A DNA stretch of 64,000 bases, from contig JAGGNK010007071.1 in the NCBI GenBank assembly GCA_017590115.1, positions 187,154 to 251,153 of the forward strand. Reading direction: 5' to 3'. Origin of the DNA: Montifringilla adamsi (Eukaryota; Chordata; Aves; Passeriformes; Passeridae). Both the position numbers and the translations under genes were made by a program. The notes under the pieces were generated by a model, which saw nothing but the letters and a program-made list of their open reading frames with translations, was not told the DNA's origin and searched no databases. Positions 42,575 through 54,171 of this stretch are shown in pieces. The stretch's first letter is position 1. The number at the start of each line of letters is the position of its first letter.

Positions 42575-42665
42575 AGTCACTGTGTGATGTTTGGCAAATT
42601 GCTTCAACTGTTTCCCCCCACAGGAAATAAGAGAACCCCACTTTACAGTGAGATCTGTAAGAGAT
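42575..42665 (+). mobile_element. MIR-like ancient SINE relic
   Basis: GTCACTGTGTGATGTTTGGC, AAATTGCTTCAACTGTTTCC and the following CCACAGGAAATAAGAGAA resemble the sense MIR core (GCTGTGTGACCTTGGGCAAGT, TACTTAACCTCTCTG..TTTCCTCATCTGTAAAATGG). The order and spacing fit. Confidence 0.45.
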
Positions 42666-43091
42666 AGTACAATATATAGTGATTATAAGGTTTCAGTTAT
42701 TTGCCAAAACTTGGATAATCATTGTTAGCAGCAGTATTAGTTTTAATTTGTTTCCTTAACTGAATGGGAGTATGACATAAGCAATTTGTGTTTCAGTTGG
42801 GCAAACTGATCATTGATGGAATGGTGCAGAGGTTTTGGTGATTTTTTTTTTTACTTGTAAACAGAATTCATATTTTAATGAGAGTAAAGATCTTTATAAT
42901 TTGAAGTCAATTGCCAACAGAGGTTTGCAAACTGCTAACATAAGGTTCAAGTGTGGTATTCACATGCCCTCTGAACAGACAAAAATTGCGAGACAAGCAG
43001 AGAAGAAGGAAAAACATAATTCTTATCTCGCTTGCTGTGCCAAACTAGAATGCAATGTTGAGATTGTTTACCCAAAATGAGGATTTTTGTT

Positions 43092-43312
43092 CTCTTGGCC
43101 TATCAGGGTCAAGAGTGTGTCTGTGTCAGGACTGTCACGAGACAGTCAGAGGACAAGTGCAGTTCTGTCCAGTTGTGAGCAAGGGTGAGTGCAAGGCAGA
43201 TTCAGTTTAGATGCAATGTATATAGTATAGCATAATAAAGTAATTCATTTAACCTTCTGATGGTGGAGTCAGATGCATCATTTTCTCTCCCTCACACACA
43301 TCTGAGTGGTCC
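43092..43312 (+). mobile_element. Probable avian ERV solo LTR (partial, 5' end uncertain)
   Basis: A TATA-like segment (ATGTATATAGTATAGCATA) is followed by AATAAA at about 43234. The phrase CCTTCTGATGGTGGAGTCAG then leads into ATGCATCATTTTCTCTCC and a CACACA end. This arrangement, and the GGAGTCAGATGCATCATT phrase, resemble the R-U5 part of passerine endogenous-retrovirus LTRs as I remember them. No second LTR or internal coding region is present. The left border is not defined; a TG.. start near 43115 is possible. Confidence 0.45.
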
Positions 43313-46300
43313 ATGCAGTAATATTCAGCTAATTTGCATAAGGAAATACTGATGTTTCATGTATCTTTTACATTGTTACACAAATAGTTGGTGTTCCTTC
43401 TAATATGATATTTACACCTTGTTTTGGAACCATCTTAGCTGCTACTGAAAAGATCGTGAAACTAAGAGACAGAAATCCTTTTTTGTTGTGTTTTCATCAC
43501 ATCCTGGTACCAAATGACCAGTGGTTACCCTCCTCACCTCTGGTCAGGGAAGATATGAGACTCTGCTGTGAGGGGCAGTCCCACATGTGCCAGTGGCTTT
43601 GCTGCTGTTGTGGTTTGTGCAGCAGCTCCTGGATTTCAGGCTGGTGATCTCTCAGCTACGGCAAAACAAATAAGCATTGATTCTGATTAACTGAAATGTG
43701 GTTGAAAACTCTGAAGAACAGGGCCTGTAATTATGTCTGGACTGTTGGTTTGAGCATTTTCCACAGAAGCCCAGACATCCATGGTGGCAATATGTGAAAT
43801 ACGTTGTTCATCTTCTCTTCCTACCTATACATGGCTTAAAAAACATAGGTTTGACCACTGTCTCCAGAGGAATAGGCCACAAATTAACTGGTTTGATGAC
43901 TGGTCACACAGAACAACAGTTGAATGTGCTGTGTCTGCTGCAGGAACTTACACTATAAAGGCTCAGTGAATGCCAGTTTGTCCTAGATATGTCCTTCTTG
44001 CTGTCAGCCGCATGCTCACATAAAAGGCTTTAGAACATACCTGAATGGGGCATTCTGAAAGCCATTCCCCTGGATAGACCCCTGCAGCAAGAAAATATCT
44101 TCAGCTTGAATTCTCTTTTTCTTTGCTGTCCTTCTCATTCAGTTTTCAATTCCCTTATTTATATTCTCTGTCTCCACTTGTTCTCCCAGGAGATGCCAGG
44201 CAATAACCTCCTATGCTGTAGATATGGGGCTTTCTGCAAATGCACAGGTGAGGTAAATTGAGCAAGATGAGAACTAATTTTAATTAATTCACAAATATTG
44301 CATTATACAATTATATATATATTGTTTTAAGAGTGGAAGCACCTCATAACACCAAAGCTTCAGATTATTAATATACCCTCTACAGTGGTCCCTAATTAGT
44401 TAGAATAGGCTTGACCAATTCTGCTCTCATGCTGTGATAACATACCAGGCCTGAAAAGGTCACAGAAAGTCTTCCAGTTTTGTTCACATGAGTTCCTTAG
44501 CAATTCAGACAAGTTGATAAAAATAGAAATAATAAATGGAGAAGTTGATATTATAGCTTTTACTTGCCATTACTTTGGTCAGAGGCTTTGGACTCCAAAA
44601 GTTTGTTCAATGTGAAGAGATATGCATGGATTAGAGAACAAGATTTTTATCAAGACTTCTTTTACATCTTATTATGGTCCTTTGAGCAAAACTGGGTTCT
44701 CTCTGGCTGCTCTGCAGGCTGAAGCATCTGGGGTTTACTGTAATCTGTGTTTTGCTGTCAGTATCCTTGGAGGAGTCCTTGCCAGCTGAAGAGAGACAAA
44801 AGATGATGCTCCCACCAAGACTGCACCTTTGCTTCCCTTTACTCTTTTGTCAAGTAACCTGATGAAAAGACCAAGCACTGGTAGCTGAGAGTTTTTCCCT
44901 CAATCTGGGAATTAACTGATCATGCAACCATTTGGTCTCTTCCTACTTCAGCCTGACACAGATGTGTCATCACATAGGAGAGAAGCTGACATGTAAAATG
45001 CTTTCCCATAGCCAGTGCAGTTTTTTAAACCAGTGGTGCACAATCAGCTTAAAGGAACAGGCATAGTGATAAACATCTGTAAAATCAGAGGTCCCCTAGT
45101 GTTAAATCAGGCATTTTTATATGACTATGAACCCTCTGTTTCTTTGCCAGTTTGTTTAGTTGTTTTCAGTCATCTATTGTGAAAGGTATTTAAATTCTTG
45201 GATTACCTTGCAACCCTTTGTTTTGGTTAGGAACACACATCAGTTGCAACTGAAGGCATAGCTTGGGGTTACAGTATAGTGGTATGGAAAATCTTGATTA
45301 TTTCTAACCTTAGTCTGGTTAACCTTAGTCTAGCCTTCATTGAATAATGATCTGTAAGCTGCTCTGATTCTTTAACCTGCTATTCCGCCAGGTTCCATGT
45401 TTGCCAAGCCACAGGGCACAAGAGCTGGGGGTATTAAAAGTGTTGTTAAAAAATGAATTACTGGGATTTTTTCCACAGTCCAAGTGGGGTTGGATTACCT
45501 TGTCTTTTTTTAAGCAATGACACTAACCTCTGATATAAACCCCATTTTATTTAATAAGTAAAGTTGAAGTCTGTTTGGAAAATTAGGTGTTTTGAGAATA
45601 TTTGTATTTTAAAATGGGATGCAGTGTAAGATGGGAGCATCTGAGGTATGTCATAGGTGACATTTCTGACTATTTTGTTTGCTCTGAAACTGTATTTCTC
45701 AATGCTTAGCAGTTCTGAAGCTATTCTTGACGCAGAGTGTGGCCTCACTGAAGTCACAGTAGCTCTTCTGTGCCTAAATCCATCATATACATTGTGTATT
45801 TTACAACTGTAGGTCAGCCTGTGAGGAGCTGAGATAAGGAATACATTAAGTAGTTCATAGTAGTAGGTGGTGAGACAAGAACCTGCATCATGGTGCAGGT
45901 GGCAAGCACTGGCAGCTGGTCCAGCTCCTCCATCATAACCTCAGGTGAAATCACTTGTGCTGATCATAGTATTTCTCTCAGTAACCCTGCTCAGAGCTGG
46001 TGAGAAAGCACTGCCCTTTGTGAACCTCACTGGCTCTATATGCCCGGTCCTGAATTGCCACCCAGGTGCCAGTGAGTCAAAGAGTCACAGGAAGATGCTG
46101 TGCAAAGCATCTGCAAAATGCATCAGTTTCCATCTCCCTCCTCCTCCCTGGCCCTGACACATGGAGGTGCTTGTCATCAGGGCAGAGTTTCTTTGTGAGT
46201 GTTGGAAGTGAGGCTGGACCCACCTAAATCTTTGTTCTTGCTTGTTGTGCTTGGGTTAAAATTGATAGCAGAGGATTTGGATTCTCTCCTGTGTCTCATG

Positions 46301-47140
46301 CTTTGTGCAATCCTGCACCTGGCAGCTCTGGGCTACACACTGCTTTTCCAGCTTCGCTCCTGCTCTGTATCTCCCTGTAGAGGCATTTAAAACAAACTTA
46401 GTTTCTTGATGTGTTGCCTCGTGCATGCAGAAAAAGACACACTGTCTGTAAAATTTCTTTGTGTTAATATTTTTTTCTCTTTTTTCTACTTTTCGTGCAA
46501 AAAGGCTGTCTTAGCACAGTGTTATAGGGTTATGTTAATTAGGGTAGCCAGTAGGCTGAAGTAATGCTAAGTGGGTAGAGTTTGGTGTGTTAATGTATGA
46601 ATTCCTATCAGGACAGAAAGGCTCTGCAGAAAAGGCCCAGGTCTTCACTGCGTTTTCATTGCATTTGCTTGTTATGGGTAGAGAGTTTTTGTGCATAGCA
46701 CATGCTGTCATCTTGAGCAGTTTTATACAGATAAACATTCTGATCATGTCTACAGTCAGTGTACTGTAAGCATATCTCTCAAAGTGCAAGTTTAAAAGTC
46801 AATTACCAAAATCTCCTGGTTTAAAACACACTGTGGGCAGGTCGGTAGGCTGAAAATGTGATTTTACAATTTGGAGGAAGAATCTTTTGCTTGGGAGTGG
46901 ATTGTATTTAAGGAAAACTATTGTATTCCTTATCACCCTTCGATCTGTATGTGCTGTATCTTGTAAGCTGTGTCTGTCTCTTCTTTTCTATTGCAAAGGG
47001 AGACCTTTCTCAGGGTGTTTTGTACACTGTTGGACCTTGAAGTTCTTACTAGTCTGTGTCCTTGGTGTATTAGGTCAGTGCTCTGTGTTATGAACCTCAT
47101 TTTGGAGTTTGCAAAAATGTGAAATATACTGAAATACCTC
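43313..47140. other. Unannotated intronic DNA before the start-codon exon
   Basis: No recognised element. A CCAGTGGTGCACAATC phrase at about 45032 resembles a hAT terminus, but no partner end was found. Confidence 0.45.
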
Positions 47141-47156
47141 TGTCTTTTTTTTTCAG
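47141..47156 (+). promoter_or_regulatory. PLPPR1: Splice acceptor of the PLPPR1 start-codon exon
   Basis: A 16-base pyrimidine-rich run (TGTCTTTTTTTTTCAG) directly precedes the exon. A strong acceptor here shows that the gene has at least one upstream non-coding exon. Confidence 0.85.
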
Positions 47157-47264
47157 GATATAAAGTTCTGAACAGTGCCTCCCCAAGAAGTGTGATGAGA
47201 AATGGCTTTAGGAAACAATACCCAGAGAAGTTATTCCATCATCCCCTGCTTCATCTTTGTTGAG
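47157..47264 (+). CDS. PLPPR1: PLPPR1 exon with start codon (coding part 47202-47264)
   Basis: Seen: a pyrimidine tract (TGTCTTTTTTTTTCAG) ends at 47156, an exon runs to 47264, and a consensus donor GTGAGT follows at 47265. ATG at 47202 has G at -3 and G at +4, a good Kozak context. The 21 codons read MALGNNTQRSYS then IIPCFIFVE, and end in phase 0 at the donor. Known: this matches the N-terminus of vertebrate PLPPR1 (phospholipid phosphatase-related 1, plasticity-related gene 3), a roughly 325-residue six-span plasma-membrane protein of neurons. It is linked to filopodia and neurite growth and is thought to lack lipid phosphatase activity. Residues 13-21 begin the first membrane span; the rest is encoded by exons not in this window. 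The first 45 exon bases are 5' UTR. The paralogue PLPPR5 starts differently, so PLPPR1 is preferred. The frame stays open past the donor to 47432, but that part is intron. Confidence 0.92.
47195..47263 (+). promoter_or_regulatory. Upstream ORF overlapping the PLPPR1 start codon
   Basis: An ATG lies 7 bases before the PLPPR1 ATG, in the +1 frame, with G at -3 and A at +4. It opens a 22-codon ORF that runs through the main start and ends at TGA 47261-47263, one base before the exon end. The uORF is therefore complete within this exon and overlaps all but the last base of the coding part. Overlapping uORFs of this kind usually lower main-frame initiation by requiring leaky scanning. Whether it is translated is unknown. 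Confidence 0.5.
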
Positions 47265-47270
47265 GTGAGT
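47265..47270 (+). promoter_or_regulatory. PLPPR1: Splice donor of the PLPPR1 start-codon exon
   Basis: GAG|GTGAGT matches the U1 consensus closely. It falls after codon 21 in phase 0, where the protein match to PLPPR1 also stops. Confidence 0.88.
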
Positions 47271-48798
47271 GCAGCATTCAGCTGCCAGGCTGACATAGAA
47301 GGCAGCTCTTCCCTACAGAAATTAAGTGCTTTGTTAGCCATTTTATTTGTAGCAAAGGATGCTGTCTTAGTTGATAGATTTCCGTCTTCATACTCAGTGC
47401 CATCAGATCCCCTTGAAAAAAGTCCTGCATGAGTTATCCAGATCTCAGGTACAAGCATGCAAGAACAGGTAGAGACACGGTGTATCCAAGACTTCTCTGT
47501 CTGGTTTTCTGGCTAGTCCTGTGGTGGGCAGTAGCTGCAGGTGTAGGACAGCAGCAGGTGATTGCCCATCCTCCTCAGACCTCTCTACATATTGGTGCTG
47601 CACAGGGACTAAAACTCATTCAAGGAAATTTCTGATCTCACAGTCTGATGGTTCATGGGCTTGGTAAGCAGCACTCAGCTCTGATTTCAGTTCAGGTGAA
47701 ACATAAAATGTAGATGAGGCATGCCTGACCTTTAAGTGTGATGTGCTTGGCTAGCACAAGGGCTGAGAATTGTCTAGCAGTGAATCTGCAGTTAATGCTC
47801 CATGTCTTCATTAAAAGCAGTTGGTGTGGTGGGGTTTCTATTAATTAATTTATTAGTTTAATCCATACAGATAGCAGTTTGTGATTCTTCTTTTACTTAG
47901 CCTAACACTGATAGACTGGCCAACATTCATTATTCAAATCCATGATTGTTCAGCTGGTGTTTATAAGGCTGGGACAGTTTTCCTGGCAAGTGAAGTGACT
48001 GTGTTTCCAGGGAGGATGAAAACTTCCATCAGATTTAGATGGTAAAAAGGAGATAACTGCCTGTAAATAATCACCTTCAGAGCCCCTGTCTTATGGAGCT
48101 TGGATGGAATGCTCACTCTTCGGCCCAAATTCTGACACAACTTGAACTGTTCCATAAAAAAAGTGGCAGGAACTGTCAAAGGATTAATTGTTGTTCTGAT
48201 GGAGACAATGGGTCACTGCTTTATTCTAACAACTAGAGGAAGAAAGGGTAAAAATGAGTGAAAAGCAGAAATGTGGTCAGAAAAACACCCTATAAAAACA
48301 ATCAGGAATGAGATGTCTCAAATGTATTGCTTAAGCAAGCAGCTCTGAAGACTTTTAGTCCTCTAAAGAAATGAATGATGGGCCTGGTTGGCAACTTGTG
48401 ACAGTGACATAAATTGTTCCTCCTGTAGACAAGACTAACATGAGGAGTTTTTGCTCCATAAATGTACATTGCTTGTCCTTTCACATAGTTGATTTGCTGA
48501 TTAAAACACAGTATTAAATTAAAAATCAGTCAAAACCAGAGAGGTAGTGTCTGAAAAAATGTTCTCTCTGCTACATTTTCCCCCTCTTTGTCCACAGTAC
48601 AGATTTTTAATGTAGCACTACTGGGACTACAAATTCATAGACTTGTGTCAAGCAGTGTAGCATTAAACAACAGGAAATCTAATTTCCTGCTGGGAATGCA
48701 GAGATGATTGATAGTAGCCATTCCATCTGAAAAGTCCCTGGCACACTGGAGGTGGTGTTCTTTTCCCACTGCTGTGCTTTTGAGACTAAAGTAGCTGC

Positions 48799-48820
48799 TT
48801 TTTTTTTTTTTTTTTTTTTT
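48799..48820. repeat. Poly(T) run, 22 bases
   Basis: An uninterrupted T run followed by CAG. It could mimic a splice acceptor on the plus strand, but the following GAGGAGCTGCC.. has no recognised coding match. Confidence 0.85.
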
Positions 48821-49744
48821 CAGAGGAGCTGCCCCAGACACCAAGCCCCGTGCTGGATTACCTGGGTTAGGACAGACCCTATTTTTGTTGCTTTGAAGCA
48901 ACCATGAGGATTGATTAGCAGTGTGACACCTTGCTGTTGCTGCGAAAAGCAGGACAGCTAAAAATAATGTTGCCTGCTTTCCTGACAATGTTTTTCTGTG
49001 GGAGAACAATCCAGCAGCAGCCATGCTAGCTGAACATAATAGGAAAAGAGTCACTAAAAAATTATCATAGGCCTGTTCCCCAGAATGTGCTGTCTTCCCC
49101 ACTGGAATCTTGTCCTCTGATTAAAAGTTTTTGAGATATTTGCTCTTAAAAAAATAATGCTGGGCCTTGATTGTCATGTCAGATGCCCTGCCAGTAGGTA
49201 TTTGCTGACTGCCTACTCTGCAGTGTGCCTTCATGAAATTGTGGTGGCAGAGGTAGAAATGAGGAGTCACAAGGAGTTTGGGCACTTTAAATACCATCAT
49301 GCTTCAGTCTGTACAACAATGACACAATTTCAGCCTTTATTCTAATTTCCATTTTTTTCCCATTTCATTTTCCTCCCACTGAACTAACTTGTAGCAGTTA
49401 GTTATTATGGAATCTGACCTGAAGATGAATGGCTCATTATAAAAACTTAAACTCTGTGCCTGACTCTACAAATTCCTTTTTATGTTCAAAACGTGAAAGT
49501 TTTAATAATAAGAAGATAGCATGTGATGTCTAATCTGAAATGACGGAATGTTTAATCAACATTTTCATTCCCTAATTGGAAGTACAATGTCACATTATGA
49601 GTGGATTTAGAGGCTAAATAGGGAATCATTAAACTAATTTTGGTCCACTTATCAAATCTGAGTCCCTCTCCCAACTAATGCAGGCAGCTTTGTGGATGAT
49701 TCTTTATTATATTATAAGAAGTGTCATTACAGTCTGACATTTGT

Positions 49745-49770
49745 CACCAAATGTCTGTGAAGATTTGGTG
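49745..49770. repeat. Short inverted repeat
   Basis: CACCAAAT and ATTTGGTG pair perfectly around a 10-base spacer, within an AT-rich segment containing CTAATTGG and TTTAATCAAC motifs. Confidence 0.4.
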
Positions 49771-51654
49771 CAGTACATTTCGTTAAACATGTAAACAATT
49801 TACTAGGATGTCCAGAAGACTGAGATTCTCCTTTCCCCTACCCTGCTTTGTTGACAGCATCCTGAAAGAAGCCTTCAAGACGCTGTCTCCCAACCTTGGT
49901 TTGCATTAGACAGAGGTTAAATAGTAGTGCAAAGATGCCCCACTCCACAGCTTCCAGAACCCTTTGGAGTCAGTGATGGACCCAGAGATGCTTTTGATAT
50001 GCTCTGGATCTACCCCAACAAATGCCAGTGGTAGACAGCAGCCTGTGTGAGGATTTGTTGATGGCCAGAACTGATCACTGAAGTGATCTCATGGATGGCA
50101 GGCAAGCATGAAAGGAGGAGAGGCAGCATCTGGGATGATAGGGGGAAAATTATCCCGTTTTTCCTTTTCCACTTATGGTGGCCAAAGGTCTTTGTGGGGC
50201 ATCTCCTTCCTCCTTCACCTGCTGGGACAGAGCAGTGTCAGAAACATCTGTACCAACATTTCAGCACAGCTGTGCCATTGTTTTGCCACCCCACTTTACA
50301 AGGTTTGATCCAGGAAGTGCTGTATTCATCTTTCCATGGAAGGATGTGTGCTGGTTGAAGTTGGGGAAGGGTACAATCACACCTGGCACATGTATTTTGT
50401 ACATGAACATGCAGCCAGTTTTCTGCAGGTGAGGAATAAATTGTCAGAATTTTTATGTAAGCTTCCTGACGTCTGGGCAGTTCCAGGGATAGAAGTGGGA
50501 GAAGTGCAATGCCTGGCAAATCCCAGTCCTCTTCCTGTGGGACTGGTGAGCTAGCCTGAGGTCTTCATCCAAAACAGTGTTTTCCATGCTCTGTGCTCTT
50601 GCTCTCTCTTTGTTCATCTGACTTTGGCAGTCAGCTTTCCAGGAGAAAACTCAGGCTAGGGGGCTGTAGCTGTAGGAGAGAGTCCGGTATGGCTTTGAAT
50701 TTGGTAGGTCTAAGTGTTGTCCTTGCTTTTGCTGCCTGTTTGACACTCATCATTAGTGACATGAAGTGCAAGGAGATGTGGTAACTGCATTTAGCAAATA
50801 GATCTTGGAAGGCAAGTTCCATACTGTGAGTAAACAGCATCCCCACAACTACACATGACTTCAGGGGGAAGGCATGAGAGCAACTCTAGAGCCATTGTGT
50901 GTGTTTGAATGGTGGTTTTTGAAGAAGAAGTATCCTTTTCTTCCTGCAAAGAAAACCCTCTTCCCAACGAGAGTAAGGACTATAATGGCTCTCTAGGCAA
51001 CAAAAGGAGAAATTTGGTCTGGGATTTCTGCTGATGAGGCATTTTCTACTTCCTTTTTGTCCCTCCTCACTGCAAGCCCTGGCCTGAGGACTAGAGTTGT
51101 TCCAGGGAGTCATCTAAGGATTTGTTTTTAAGTGCAGTTATTCCTGAAGGAGTTGGGCACATCTGAGGTGTGTCTTTGCACGTGAAAACACTACAATTTT
51201 CTGGAACCAGATTTAATTAAATTGTCTTAAATTGATCAAAGAGTTACCAAAAGGCTTTGATATATGAGTGATGTATATTCTTCATTGTGCATCATTGTGG
51301 ATTATTGTAACCCTGACTTTGACAAGGCAGTAGGAGCAGACTCAAATGCGTGACACCATTAAAACCTAAAGCACTGGACATCTTTAAATTTTGTAATCTG
51401 AAGATCCCACTTTTTCACACAAAATCCATTATTCTGCCCTCAGGAAACTTTTGCAGGCAGAGTGGAAACTGTTTCTTCTTGACAGCCCAATATGTAGGAC
51501 ATTGCAAAGAGCTGAGGATTTTATACAGAAAATATCTCCTCCCCTTCTCCCAAATCAATAAAATAAAAAATCTGAAAAATAAAAAATTCTAGTCTTACAT
51601 TTTTTTTGGTACAAACTTGGATTTGAACTGTAGGTATGCTGTAACCTCACAGGA

Positions 51655-51708
51655 TTTCTTCAGTGGGGTACATTTTTTCAGTTTCTTCAGTGGGGTACAT
51701 TTTCCTTT
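51655..51708. repeat. 27-bp tandem duplication
   Basis: Two adjacent 27-base copies begin TTTCTTCAGTGGGGTACATT. They are identical over their first 22 bases. Confidence 0.85.
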
Positions 51709-51746
51709 ACTTTTGGGTATTTTATGTTTGGACAGATTGAGTCATC

Positions 51747-51777
51747 TTCAAATATCAGTTCAAATATCAGTTCAAAT
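51747..51777. repeat. 12-bp tandem repeat, 2.6 copies
   Basis: TTCAAATATCAG occurs twice in direct succession, followed by TTCAAAT. Confidence 0.85.
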
Positions 51778-54133
51778 GATAAAAAAAGTTTCAACTTACA
51801 GAAGCACTGAAGGAAAGCATTCTTCTTCCTTGCCCACATACATTTTCGTGTCAGTACTTCGTGTAGTCAAGCCGACAGCTGAACTACCGAGTAGCAGGAG
51901 AATTTCTGCAATACTGAAATCATTTGTGTAAGTGAGACAAGTGCCTCTTGAACTTCTCTTTGTCATCAGCATCACAGCAGGGCTTGGCGAGCTGTGAAAA
52001 AAATCAGTGAACTTAGAACATTTGACATATGTGGCACTTGTTTTATTATAATTTCTTGGTTAGGTGTTCTGAAAATTAAAAAGGTTTTGTACATTTGGGT
52101 GTACTGGCTGGTGCCATCTAATTTTTAGCAGTATTTGAGAAGTGTGCAATGAGCTCTTACATTTGCTGTAGTCCTCAAAGTTACATTTGTAAGAGACATT
52201 GAATGTATTGGAAGTGACTTTTTATTTGCTTATTTTTAAAAAAGAATCATTTCTCTCATAAAAGCTTGCTGGTTGCATTGGAGCTTTAATGATATTAAAA
52301 TTACATAAAATGTAGAGATATTGGATTGCAATTTTGGATATTGAAAATACAGTGTTTTTGTCAAGATAATGTCCAGTTCTCCTAGAGAGTGCAAAATAAA
52401 TCCTGTCAGAATTTGACATAATCTTTAACTGGAAAAGCATCCCAAGGTGAACTAACTTGAAAACAGCTGCAGTCTTCAGTGACTCCATTCCTTCCTTCTC
52501 CATCCATGCCGGGCTTGGATGTGCTGTGCTGCTCCACAGGGATGTGTCATGTCCTGGTGTTGTATAAACTGCCTGTCATTAGATGCCCACTTAGGCTGTG
52601 AGAATTGGTGCTGACAGATGCTGTGCAAATTCAGATGGGCTCCTTCTCATCAGCAGGGTGATGTTTCTGCATAAATCCCCGTGCTTCAGTCACTCCTGTG
52701 TCTTGGGATTCATTGTTTCTGATTTTATTCACTCAGCATATGTATCCATTTCTCCTTGTTGCTCTTTCTAAAAACCTCTCTTTATGTTCCCCATTTGCCA
52801 CTCATCCCTCAGCATTTGCTTTTTTTGTCCTCCACGCACCTCCTTTGTTTCAGGTGACTGGATAACTCCATATTGTAAAATTGGCTTAATCTCAGTGAAT
52901 AGGTGTCTCTTGAACATTGGATTAGTTTTGTGGAATTGCTAAGCAGCTTTCATATAACCTGACTATAAAAAAAATCCTTCAAGGTGCTTCACAATTAGGC
53001 AGAGAGCACAAATGACTCTTGGCCAAAATAGGCACTGTGAAATAAATCTGATTATTATTTGATTCTCCTTAGCTTCTTGAGGACCTATTAAAATTAACAT
53101 TAAGGGGTTACCATGAGAGATAGGTGCTTTACTGAATTTTTCTTTAAAACATAAGTGAAAGAAGGCTTTTATTCCTGCTTGCAGACACATGAAGCCTTTT
53201 TTTTTATCCTACCCATTATTCTGAAAATGTCCCATTGCAAATAATCCGTTTGACAACCTGAATAACATCTTAGAGTTTCCACCAATGAATCTGGTAGACT
53301 TTTCCAGGAAGGGATTAAAGGTACCAAAATATCTTTGTCTTTATGAGTAGTAAAAAAATGTGTTTGGAAGTAGAGAAAAATGCTGTTAACAAATTTCTTT
53401 ACCTGTTTACATTGTGCCTTGAAGCTAGCTAACACTTTTGAGAGCTACTGTAATTTATATGTTGCTCTGTTTAATCAGGTTTCTAAGAGAAGGAATTGTA
53501 CATGTTTTTTTAAATACTTAGCAGTTAGGGAGATTGTATTTGCTCTGGTTCTGAAGTACAAATGCATTTTTGCCATTTGTTAGTTAAAACAAACTGCATA
53601 GCTTTTTGCTAGAAAAACTACTGATCAGAAGGTTTATGTAAGTCTTTGAGAAAAGGGGTTATGAACCAGGCATTGTTCATGCAGGTGTTCTCTGTGTACA
53701 GAAGTCTGCAAGCCATATTTGAAGCCTTCTAAGTTGGAAGGTATTTCCAGTCATTACTGAGCTGCTTTAACTAGGCTTAAAATAGCAATGTGAAAATACA
53801 CAGGACACAATTTGTAACTGCCCATTTTTTCCCTCCTTTCTTTTCAGAAGTATACTTAGGTTTTAGATTCATGGATATTGCCCTTACTATGTTAACTTTT
53901 GTTTGTTTGCCTACTTTGAAAACCTAAGGGATTTTCATGTTTTCTTTCCCAAGCACACCACATAGAGCTATTTATTTGCTCAGATACATGCAGATTTGGA
54001 GATCAAGAAAGGTGCCATGCATCATCAAATTATGTGATACAGCTGCACCATTTCCTCTGATCTGCATTTGTGAATAAACTTTTTTTTTGTTTTGTTTTGG
54101 TCTGTAGGAGTATCCCTGCACTTGTTTATCATG

Positions 54134-54171
54134 ATAAGATACATGAGGTTGCATAAGATACATGAAGTTCT
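54134..54171. repeat. 19-bp tandem duplication
   Basis: ATAAGATACATGAGGTTGC is followed directly by ATAAGATACATGAAGTTCT. Confidence 0.8.

Larger units (their letters stand above)
1..47156 (+). other. PLPPR1: PLPPR1 intron 1 (3' part) with possible undetected 5' exon
   Basis: This stretch precedes the acceptor of the start-codon exon and so is intron, or 5' flank if the first exon lies inside it. I found no CpG-island-like segment and no clear 5' UTR exon. The slightly GC-richer stretches (about 12.0-12.8, 13.4-13.7 and 35.0-35.2 kb) have few CpGs and no promoter hallmarks. The human gene also has a very large first intron, which fits. Confidence 0.7.

Noticed and set aside
45030..45120. CCAGTGGTGCACAATC as the terminus of a second hAT element
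   Set aside because: No matching inverted end or target duplication was found nearby.
47265..47432. Continuation of the PLPPR1 frame beyond codon 21
   Set aside because: The protein match stops exactly at a consensus donor; the following codons do not resemble PLPPR1.
48635..49102. 155-codon minus-strand ORF
   Set aside because: It contains poly-Lys from the T22 run and no recognised domain.
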